A DNA stretch of 14,033 bases from Bacillota bacterium (GTDB taxonomy: Bacteria > Bacillota > Clostridia > Christensenellales > SZUA-584), in the NCBI GenBank assembly GCA_023441905.1, contig JAEZNC010000108.1:1-14033 (forward strand). The letters are read 5' to 3'. The stretch's first letter is position 1, and each line of letters starts with the position of its first letter. The notes beneath the pieces were generated by a model. It was not told the DNA's origin. It did not search any database and worked only from the letters and a program-made list of their open reading frames with translations. The position numbers and the translations under genes were made by a program. This document shows, piece after piece, positions 6,696 through 12,737 of the stretch.

Positions 6696-7823
6696 CTAAA
6701 TTACCGACCCTTTTCGAATAATACTCGGGTAGCTTACATCTCCGGCCAAATGCCGGCCCGAGCGAATATGGCAGTTTTTATCAGCAATCACATGCTCTAA
6801 TATACAGTTGTTATCGATATCGCATTCCTGCATGATGACGCAGCCCTTGATCTTGGTGCCTTTGCCCACATGGACGCCGCGGAACAGCATGCTGTCTTCC
6901 ACCTCGCCGTCAATCACGCAGCCGTTGGCCAGCAGGCTGTTTTTCACGGACGCGTGATCGCCGTATTTCACAGGCGCTTCGTCTTTGATCTTCGTATAAA
7001 TCGGGTTGCCCGTATAAAAAAGGTCGTGCTGGACATCATCACGCAGCATATCCATGTTCAGCTGATAATATGTGCCGACAGAATCGAGCCGCCCCACATA
7101 GCCCTTGTGCTCAAGCGCGAGTATGCGCAGATTGCGCACGTTCTTCATGAGCACATCGCTGATAAAATTGTAATGTCCGTGCGCCACGCTGTTGTCAATC
7201 AGATATTCAAGCAGGCTCTTGTGGATAAGAAAAACGTCCATGCTGATTTTATCCGAATTGGAATATTTAAAGTTGTAATCCATCTCTGTAACCCAGTTCT
7301 CCTCATCCGTGTAAAGACGCAGATCATGTCCGTTGCCCGAATCGCCGCGTTCGTTGTTATCGGTATAATAAAGCATCGTGATATCGGCTTTGTTTTCGAT
7401 GTGCTTTTTGAGCATATGGTTGTACGTGGCTGCATAGATATTGCCGACGCCTGTCAGCAGGCAGTAAGGCTGCGCCGCGCGCTTGATGTAGCTCATATTG
7501 CCTTTGATCGCATCAGACATGCCATGGTAAATGCCGGTATTCTCCGCGTTGTCATACGGCGGCAGCATAAAAAGTCCGTCTGTCTTACGGCTCAAATCCC
7601 ATTCCTTGCCCGATCCCACGTGGTCCATAAGAGACTGGTAATTCTTTTGCGTGATAATCCCGACATTTCTGATGCCGCTGTTAACGATGTTGGAAAGCGC
7701 AAAATCGATCGCGCGATAGCGGCCGCCGATCGGCATAGCCGCCACGGAGCGCAGCAGCACCAGCTCCCGTAAATTCAGATTCTCCTCACCCGCATAAATC
7801 AGCCCGAATACGTCTTTAATCAT
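6696..7823 (-). CDS. glgD: ADP-glucose pyrophosphorylase regulatory subunit GlgD
   Basis: This 375-residue paralogue of GlgC has the same nucleotidyltransferase plus left-handed beta-helix layout. The usual nucleotide-binding signature GGxGxRL is replaced by LIYAGEENLNLRE (9-20), and the catalytic GGDHIYKMDY is replaced by LTGVGNIYAATY (123-134), losing both aspartates. In Firmicutes such GlgD proteins are poor or inactive enzymes that join GlgC in a hetero-oligomer and raise its activity. The ATG at 7823 is chosen because GAGG (7834-7831) is seven bases upstream and the family starts MIKDVFGLIYAGE. A longer reading from a TTG at 7850 only adds nine codons inside glgC. Its ATG overlaps the glgC TGA (ATGA), so the two are probably translated in fixed ratio. 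Confidence 0.93.
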   Translation of the reverse strand: MIKDVFGLIYAGEENLNLRELVLLRSVAAMPIGGRYRAIDFALSNIVNSGIRNVGIITQKNYQSLMDHVGSGKEWDLSRKTDGLFMLPPYDNAENTGIYHGMSDAIKGNMSYIKRAAQPYCLLTGVGNIYAATYNHMLKKHIENKADITMLYYTDNNERGDSGNGHDLRLYTDEENWVTEMDYNFKYSNSDKISMDVFLIHKSLLEYLIDNSVAHGHYNFISDVLMKNVRNLRILALEHKGYVGRLDSVGTYYQLNMDMLRDDVQHDLFYTGNPIYTKIKDEAPVKYGDHASVKNSLLANGCVIDGEVEDSMLFRGVHVGKGTKIKGCVIMQECDIDNNCILEHVIADKNCHIRSGRHLAGDVSYPSIIRKGSVI

Positions 7824-9037
7824 ACGCCCACCTCGCTGTCTAAGGCGCAATAATCAAACAAACAGACACTGTCCGGTTCAACCGATTCGCCTTCTTTAAT
7901 CACTGTATTGTTTTTCACCTTGACACCCTGCCCAATCACGGTGATGGGGCCGTCGCCGCCGATTCGGCAGCCGCTCCCGATCATCACGTTTTCGTCAATG
8001 ATGGCGCGCGAGATTTCGCTGTTCGCGCCGACAACCGTGTTCTGCATGATGATGCTGTCGTGCACATAGGCTCCTTTTTCGATTCTGACTTCAGGAAACA
8101 GCACGCAATGCTCCACCGTACCGAATATCTGGCAGCCCTCAGAAACAAGGCTCGTCTTGATCACGGCGTCGTCGCCCACATAATGCGGCGGCTGGTTCGG
8201 GTTTTTCGAAAACACCTTCCATGTGGGGTCATGAAGATTCAGCTCGTCGTGTCCGAGCAGTTCCATGTTTGCATCCCAGAGGCTCTGTATCGTCCCAACG
8301 TCCTTCCAATAACCCTTAAACCGGTAAGCAAACAGCATCTCTCCGGCATCCAGCATCTTCGGGATAATATCCTTGCCGAAATCGTTGGAGGAATTCGGGT
8401 CGTCGTTATCATTCTGCAAATAGCTTTTTACCTTTTGCCAGTTGAATATATAGATACCCATGGAAGCGAGGTTGCTCTTGGGAACCTTCGGCTTCTCCTG
8501 AAATTCGATGACCCTGTTTGTCTCATCCGTGTCCATAATGCCGTATCGCGGCGCCTCCTCATCCGGCACTTCAATCACGGCAATTGTCGCATCCGCTTCG
8601 GTTTGTATGTGGAACTTGAGCATGGCGCTGTAATCCATTTTATAAATATGGTCACCGCCGAGCACAAGCAGATAATCGGGGTTATACTGGTCTATAAAAA
8701 AGGTGTTTTGGTAAATGGCATTGGCCGTGCCCGAATACCACTGGCTGAGGCCTGTTTTCATATATGGCGGCAGTATGTAAACACCGCCGGTGTTGCTGTC
8801 AAGATCCCAAGGCGCGCCGGTGCCGATATACGCATTGAGCTCGAGCGGCTGATACTGCGTTAATACACCCACCGTATCAATGCCCGAATTGGTGCAGTTG
8901 GATAATGTAAAATCGATGATTTTGTATTTTCCGCCATACGGGACGGCCGGCTTGGCACGAGTCTTTGTCAGCACTCCAAGGCGCGCTCCCTGCCCTCCCG
9001 CCAGCAGCATCGCGATGCATTTTTTCTTGTTCGTCAT
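7820..9037 (-). CDS. glgC: Glucose-1-phosphate adenylyltransferase (ADP-glucose pyrophosphorylase), catalytic subunit
   Basis: This 405-residue enzyme makes ADP-glucose and pyrophosphate from ATP and glucose-1-phosphate, the committed step of bacterial glycogen synthesis. The signature GGQGARLGVLTKTRAKPAVP is at 14-33, WYSGTANAIYQN at 100-111, the metal-binding GGDHIYKMDY at 127-136 (D129), EFQEKP at 178-183 and YWKDVGT at 243-249. A C-terminal hexapeptide-repeat beta-helix (about 290-390) probably carries the allosteric interface. GAGG at 9050-9047 lies nine bases before the ATG. It begins 17 bases after the glgB stop and overlaps glgD by four bases. All catalytic residues expected for an active subunit are present, in contrast to GlgD. 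Confidence 0.96.
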   Translation of the reverse strand: MTNKKKCIAMLLAGGQGARLGVLTKTRAKPAVPYGGKYKIIDFTLSNCTNSGIDTVGVLTQYQPLELNAYIGTGAPWDLDSNTGGVYILPPYMKTGLSQWYSGTANAIYQNTFFIDQYNPDYLLVLGGDHIYKMDYSAMLKFHIQTEADATIAVIEVPDEEAPRYGIMDTDETNRVIEFQEKPKVPKSNLASMGIYIFNWQKVKSYLQNDNDDPNSSNDFGKDIIPKMLDAGEMLFAYRFKGYWKDVGTIQSLWDANMELLGHDELNLHDPTWKVFSKNPNQPPHYVGDDAVIKTSLVSEGCQIFGTVEHCVLFPEVRIEKGAYVHDSIIMQNTVVGANSEISRAIIDENVMIGSGCRIGGDGPITVIGQGVKVKNNTVIKEGESVEPDSVCLFDYCALDSEVGV

Positions 9038-9054
9038 ACGTCATTACCTCGCTT

Positions 9055-10947
9055 TTAAAGCTTTTCGCTGAAATCATAAAACACGGCGGACAGCGGCGGC
9101 AGGAAGATATCGGCACGGTACGGCAGTCCCGCAAAATCTTCCTTCACCGCTATGGGATTGTTTTTTGCCGTATGCTCGCCGCCGAACCTGCTTTCATCGC
9201 TGGAAAACAACTGCGTGAGCTCGCCCATGTTGGGAAGCCCGATGAGAAAATGGTCAATCGGCACAGGCGTGAAATTAAACGCGCAGACACAAGCTTGCTC
9301 CCCACCCGCGGAGCGCCGTAAAAAGCACAGCGCGCTTTTTGCCGCATCGTCCACATTCAGCCATTTAAAGCCGTCCCAGCTGTCATCAACCTCATACAGC
9401 GCCGGGATACTCTTGTAAAAAGCGTTCAATGCCTTCACATAGCGCTGAATCTCGGCGTGCCGTTCGTAATCCAGCAGAAACCAATCCAGCTGCTTTTTAT
9501 AATCCCATTCTATAAATTGACCAAATTCGCTGCCCATAAACATCAGTTTTTTTCCAGGATGCGCAAACATGAACGCGAGCAGTGTGCGCAGCGATGCAAA
9601 CTTTTCATTGTATGAGCCGAACATTTTATTCAGCAGCGATTTTTTGCCGTGAACCACCTCATCATGTGAGTATGGCAATATGAAGTTCTCTGTAAACGCG
9701 TAATGCAGCGAAAATGTCATTTTATTGTGGTGGAACTGACGGAAAAAATGGTCCATCGACATGTAATTCAATGTGTCGTGCATGTAGCCCATGTTCCACT
9801 TGAACACAAACCCAAGGCCTCCGTCATACGGCGGCTTTGTCACGCACGGGTACGACGTGGATTCCTCCGCAATCGTGATAGCGCCCGGGCAGCGCGTGAG
9901 GATGACAGCGTTGAGTTTTTTTAAGAAAGCCACCGCGTGCAAATCAATATTGCCGCCGTACTCGTTGGGCACATATTCGCCTTCATTGCGCGCGTAATTC
10001 AGGTACAGCATGGATGTGACCGCATCCACGCGAATGCCGTCGATGTGGTACACATCAAAAAGCATCATGGCGCTGGAAACGAGAAAGCTCACCACCTCCG
10101 GGCGGCTGTAATTGAAAATCAGCGTGCCCCACTGGGGGTGATTTGCCTGCATCGGGTTATGATGCTCAAAAAGACAGGTGCCGTCAAACCGCACAAGCCC
10201 GTGCTCATCCTTCGGAAAATGGGCGGGTACCCAGTCTATAATCACCCCGATGCCTTTGGCATGCATGGCGTCCACAAAATACATGTAATCCTGCGGCGTA
10301 CCGAACCGGCTCGTCACCGCATAAAAACCCGTGACCTGATATCCCCACGAGCCGTCGAACGGGTATTCGGTGATCGGCAGCAACTCCACATGCGTATACC
10401 CCATCTCCGCGAGGTACTCGCTGAGTTCATCCGCCAGCTCGCGCAGGTTCGGAAACTCATACCCTTCCTTTGTCCGCCATGAACCGAGGTGCATTTCGTA
10501 AATGCTCATCGGCCGACGCAGCGGGTCGCATGATTTCCTGCTTTCGAGATAACCGGCATCCTGCCAGGTGTAGCCGCCCAGCGACCAGACCTTGGACGCG
10601 GTTGCGGGCCGCACCTCCGCGTGAAACGCAAACGGATCGGCCTTGTAAGCAGCCTTGCCGTCGAATCCTTCGATGTAATACTTGTAGGTGTCGCCGTCTT
10701 TGAGGCCCGATACGAATGCCGCGTATATGCCCTGCGGCAGTTTTTCCATCGGGTTTTCTGACGGATCCCAATTGTTGAAATCGCCCACGACGCTCACCGC
10801 TTTGGCATACGGAGCGTAAACAATAAACCGGTGGGCATTGAGCTCGGGCGTGTAATGACAGCCAAACACGGCATAAGCCTGCTGTGCCTCTCCGATATTG
10901 AACAGGTAGATTTCGTTGGTATCGATATACTCCCTAAAATCCTGCAT
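9055..10947 (-). CDS. glgB: 1,4-alpha-glucan branching enzyme
   Basis: This 630-residue GH13 branching enzyme cuts alpha-1,4 chains and rejoins them by alpha-1,6 links. A single CBM48 module (about 25-115, with VVGDFNNWDP) precedes the barrel. It is shorter than the E. coli enzyme, which has an extra N-terminal module; this short form is common in Firmicutes. Four conserved regions are intact: DWVPAHF (238-244), GIRVDAVTSMLYLNY with nucleophile D308, TIAEESTSYP with E361, and LPYSHDEVVHGK with H428/D429. YEMHLGSWR (150-158) and LMFMGSEFGQF are also typical. GGGAGG (10960-10955) lies seven bases upstream of the ATG. It is the first gene of the operon, so the promoter should lie in 10961-11200. 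Confidence 0.97.
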   Translation of the reverse strand: MQDFREYIDTNEIYLFNIGEAQQAYAVFGCHYTPELNAHRFIVYAPYAKAVSVVGDFNNWDPSENPMEKLPQGIYAAFVSGLKDGDTYKYYIEGFDGKAAYKADPFAFHAEVRPATASKVWSLGGYTWQDAGYLESRKSCDPLRRPMSIYEMHLGSWRTKEGYEFPNLRELADELSEYLAEMGYTHVELLPITEYPFDGSWGYQVTGFYAVTSRFGTPQDYMYFVDAMHAKGIGVIIDWVPAHFPKDEHGLVRFDGTCLFEHHNPMQANHPQWGTLIFNYSRPEVVSFLVSSAMMLFDVYHIDGIRVDAVTSMLYLNYARNEGEYVPNEYGGNIDLHAVAFLKKLNAVILTRCPGAITIAEESTSYPCVTKPPYDGGLGFVFKWNMGYMHDTLNYMSMDHFFRQFHHNKMTFSLHYAFTENFILPYSHDEVVHGKKSLLNKMFGSYNEKFASLRTLLAFMFAHPGKKLMFMGSEFGQFIEWDYKKQLDWFLLDYERHAEIQRYVKALNAFYKSIPALYEVDDSWDGFKWLNVDDAAKSALCFLRRSAGGEQACVCAFNFTPVPIDHFLIGLPNMGELTQLFSSDESRFGGEHTAKNNPIAVKEDFAGLPYRADIFLPPLSAVFYDFSEKL

Positions 10948-11100
10948 GGATGCGCCTCCCTGTTCACTTGAAATTGGTTTCTTGTGATTGCGCCGCAGCG
11001 CTTTCTTTTGACATATCTATTCGACTCTTTGAAACTTTTTCCCTTTTTTTATTAACATCAACAACATAATCAATGTAAAACTATTGTGAACTCGCGATAT

Positions 11101-11130
11101 ATATTATTTGCTGAAAAGACAATATCTCAA
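11101..11130 (-). promoter_or_regulatory. Candidate promoter for the glycogen operon
   Basis: On the minus strand TTGAGA (11130-11125) is followed, after 18 bases, by TAATAT (11106-11101). This is a fair sigma-A-type match in an AT-rich region, and it would give glgB a leader of about 150 bases. A second, weaker candidate is TTTACA (11079-11074) with GTTAAT (11056-11051) at 17 bases. Only transcript mapping could decide between them. Confidence 0.4.
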
Positions 11131-11165
11131 ACCTTTTGATTGTGTTATTATGATATCGTATTTTT

Positions 11166-11189
11166 ATAACGATTAATCCGAATTGTTAT
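11166..11189 (+). promoter_or_regulatory. Dyad in the leader/promoter of the small membrane gene
   Basis: ATAACGATT (11166-11174) and AATTGTTAT (11181-11189) form an inverted repeat with eight of nine bases matched and a 6-base spacer; the mismatch is a G-U pair in RNA. The dyad overlaps a possible -10 box, TATAAC (11165-11170), and lies 20 bases before the ATG at 11210. It could be an operator or a leader hairpin. A ribosome binding site follows (GGAG at 11194-11197, AGG at 11201-11203). The structure is visible; its function is not known. Confidence 0.35.
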
Positions 11190-11209
11190 GATCGGAGAAC
11201 AGGTTTGAG

Positions 11210-11521
11210 ATGGATTCCGAAAAAAAAAGCCATCTTTTGAGTGGCTTGTCTCTATTGCTGGTTCTTGCGGCGGCAGCGTGGAGCCTTTCTTTTTCCAAAA
11301 GCCCCTGTCTAGGGGATTATTTATTAAACGCACTCGGAATTCTGGTTTGGTCATCGGTGGATTCTGGGCCGCATTTAACGCCCTTTTTCAGTTTACCCGT
11401 TGTGGTCGCGGCTGTGGTCATCGCCAAAAGGCATGCGGCGGGGTTTTTCTCCAAAGTCAGTTTAATACTTTCCTCATTGATGATCATTTTTCTGACGGTC
11501 ACCTTCTTATACATGACGTAA
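11210..11521 (+). CDS. Small hydrophobic membrane protein of unknown function
   Basis: I do not recognise this 103-residue protein. It has a short charged start (MDSEKKSH), then hydrophobic segments at about 9-29, 36-49 or 58-72, and 81-101, so it is probably an integral membrane protein with three spans. Two short basic stretches, AKRHAAG (72-78) and the N-terminus, give topology cues. There are no signal-peptidase or lipoprotein motifs and no catalytic signature. GGAG and AGG in front of the ATG at 12 and 6 bases support translation. It is read divergently from glgB across a 262-base AT-rich gap, so the two could share regulation, but there is no direct evidence for that. No clear terminator follows; 11522-11728 is AT-rich with nothing I can name. 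Confidence 0.55.
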   Translation: MDSEKKSHLLSGLSLLLVLAAAAWSLSFSKSPCLGDYLLNALGILVWSSVDSGPHLTPFFSLPVVVAAVVIAKRHAAGFFSKVSLILSSLMIIFLTVTFLYMT

Positions 11522-11728
11522 CAAAAGTAAACTGACATAGCTTGTCTTTTTGCAGGATGGCGGATTCGATTTGCGTAAAATAACAAATCGTTCGATCAGC
11601 CGGATAGAAAGTTTTATTTAGCTTTGACCCAAAGATCCGGACTTATCAGCGGGCATGCAATAGTCCGTTACCTGTGAAATATATTTTATTAAACATTATT
11701 TGATTAAAATTGATTGGCCCCGCCGCAG

Positions 11729-11761
11729 AAAAAAGCTGCCGGCAGATTACCGACAGCTTTT
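11729..11761 (-). terminator. Rho-independent terminator of the MerR-family gene
   Basis: On the minus strand AAAAGCTGTCGG (11761-11750) pairs with CCGGCAGCTTTT (11742-11731) around a 7-base loop, with one G-U pair, and runs into six T residues. It starts 21 bases after the regulator's stop codon. On the plus strand the same stem ends in TTTTA, so it could also weakly stop transcripts coming from the small membrane gene. Confidence 0.85.
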
Positions 11762-11782
11762 ACATAGATATTTCTCAATTTT

Positions 11783-12538
11783 TCAGCCGCAGAATATCAT
11801 GATGGCATCCCGCAGAAACACGGCGCAGCCGGGCGCGATTTTATCGTAGTACGCGGCAAACCGCTCATCGTCCACGTACATTTGCGCAAGGCCTTTATGC
11901 GCCTCGGGGCTGTAGCTCGCCCAGGTGCACATCAGCCACTCTTTGTGCAGCGCACACGCCTTTTGGGCGAGTTCTCCGGCCGGGTCATTTGTCTCCATGG
12001 CGGCTTTGAGCGTTTGGCTCAGCTCTTCCGCCAATGCTTCCATGCGCACATACTGCTGCTGCGTCATGTTTTTGAATTTGGCATTGGATTCATCAACCGT
12101 TTTATCGCCGTACTTCGAGCGTACTTCCCCGCCGTATGTCTCTTCGTTTTCACGTATCAGCTTTTCCTTCAAGCCTTCGAACTTTTCTTCATCCGTCATT
12201 GTGGTTTCTCCTTTCTCGGAGGCAATGGTTTTTTTCACATTGGCAATCATGGCGTCCACCTGTCTTCGCTTGCTTTGCAGGGCTTCAAGATGCGTCTCCA
12301 GCGCTTCAAGACGCGTAAATGCGGGTGCAGTAATGATGCGTTTGATTTCGTCGAGCGCCACGCCCATTTCGCGGTAAAACAATATCTGCTGCAGCATATC
12401 AACCTGCTGCGTGCCGTAAACGCGATACCCCGAATCCGTGATATTCTTGGGACGCAGCAGGCCGATTTCATCGTAATACCGTAATGTGCGCGTGCTCACA
12501 CCCGCGAGTTTTGAAAGAGCGCTGACTGTGTAATCCAT
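11783..12538 (-). CDS. MerR-family transcriptional regulator with C-terminal TipAS-like drug-sensing domain
   Basis: This 251-residue regulator has a MerR winged helix-turn-helix at 3-70 (TRTLRYYDEIGLLRP at 16-30, wing GYRVYG at 37-42), a coiled-coil dimer helix at about 75-110, and a TipAS-type alpha-helical ligand domain at about 128-248 ending HKGLAQMYVDDERFAAYYD and FLRDAI. TipAL, Mta and relatives activate multidrug or self genes when a hydrophobic or thiopeptide drug binds. Four cysteines (195, 204, 238, 250) lie in the sensor domain. GGAGG (12551-12547) is eight bases before the ATG. It has its own promoter and terminator, and no transporter gene follows on its transcript, so its target may be its own promoter or genes elsewhere. 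The cysteine arrangement of copper-sensing CueR is absent, so its closeness to copA is probably incidental. Confidence 0.92.
   Translation of the reverse strand: MDYTVSALSKLAGVSTRTLRYYDEIGLLRPKNITDSGYRVYGTQQVDMLQQILFYREMGVALDEIKRIITAPAFTRLEALETHLEALQSKRRQVDAMIANVKKTIASEKGETTMTDEEKFEGLKEKLIRENEETYGGEVRSKYGDKTVDESNAKFKNMTQQQYVRMEALAEELSQTLKAAMETNDPAGELAQKACALHKEWLMCTWASYSPEAHKGLAQMYVDDERFAAYYDKIAPGCAVFLRDAIMIFCG
12197..12214 (-). promoter_or_regulatory. Internal ribosome binding site and start codon for a TipAS-only isoform
   Basis: Inside the regulator gene, AAAGGAG (12214-12208) lies eight bases before an in-frame ATG (12199-12197, methionine 114). This is as strong as the gene's own start. 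The product, 138 residues (12199 down to 11783), would be exactly the sensor domain without the DNA-binding part and coiled coil. Streptomyces tipA makes TipAL and TipAS this way from one message. The site is seen directly; its use is inferred. Confidence 0.55.
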
Positions 12539-12560
12539 GTGCCTTTCCTCCTTGAATCCA

Positions 12561-12591
12561 ATCGTAAACGTTTACGCAGCGTCAATGTCAA
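12561..12591 (-). promoter_or_regulatory. MerR-type promoter/operator of the regulator gene (19-base spacer)
   Basis: On the minus strand TTGACA (12591-12586) and TACGAT (12566-12561) are separated by 19 bases, the over-long spacer that MerR-family activators correct by twisting DNA. Within the spacer lies the dyad TTGACG-ctg-CGTAAA (12585-12571). It overlaps a perfect 14-bp palindrome, CGTAAACGTTTACG (12576-12563), which reaches into the -10 box. Such an arrangement points to autoregulation by the encoded protein. The leader to the ribosome binding site is very short. Confidence 0.7.
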
Positions 12592-12612
12592 GCGGTTTTT
12601 TATAAAATTTTT

Positions 12613-12639
12613 GCCGTCAACGCCGATGGCCGTCAACGC
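12613..12639 (-). repeat. Pair of 11-bp direct repeats upstream of the regulator's promoter
   Basis: GCGTTGACGGC occurs twice on the minus strand (12639-12629 and 12623-12613), with starts 16 bases apart. Each copy contains TTGACG, the same half-site that appears in the promoter dyad 28 and more bases downstream. The repeats may be auxiliary regulator binding sites or leftover duplications. Confidence 0.5.
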
Positions 12640-12707
12640 AATAACCGACCGGTGTGACTTTAATCTATCGCCGAAAGCACCGCCAGACCATCATTGTGTT
12701 GAATACA

Positions 12708-12733
12708 GAAAACGGCGCCGTTTTCAGCGCCGT
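12708..12733 (-). terminator. Terminator hairpin after copA
   Basis: Four bases after the copA stop (minus strand), ACGGCGC (12733-12727) pairs with GCGCCGT (12718-12712) around an 8-base loop, followed by four T residues. The downstream half is part of a perfect 18-bp palindrome (12708-12725, centred on GGCGCC) that allows an alternative fold. The T tract is short, so termination may be incomplete, which would let some transcripts enter the regulator gene. Confidence 0.65.
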
Positions 12734-12737
12734 CCCG

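Noticed and set aside
6870..7772. A 300-codon open frame on the plus strand opposite glgD, and similar ones opposite glgC (8060-8863) and the GH13 gene (1502-2044)
   Set aside because: They are antisense to well-supported genes, have arginine/histidine/valine-rich low-quality sequence typical of reverse-strand frames in GC-ending codons, and lack ribosome binding sites or recognisable domains.
7821..7850. A longer glgD starting at TTG 7850
   Set aside because: The ATG at 7823 has a good ribosome binding site at seven bases and matches the family's N-terminus; the extra nine codons are only the overlapping end of glgC.
11565..11632. CCGGAT ... ATCCGG inverted repeat after the small membrane gene, considered as its terminator
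   Set aside because: Only six pairs with a loop of almost 30 bases and no T tract, so it is not a convincing terminator.
11783..12538. The MerR protein as a copper regulator (CueR) of the neighbouring copA
   Set aside because: CueR is about 135 residues with a C-terminal cysteine pair loop. This protein has a large TipAS domain instead, is downstream of copA, and has its own promoter.
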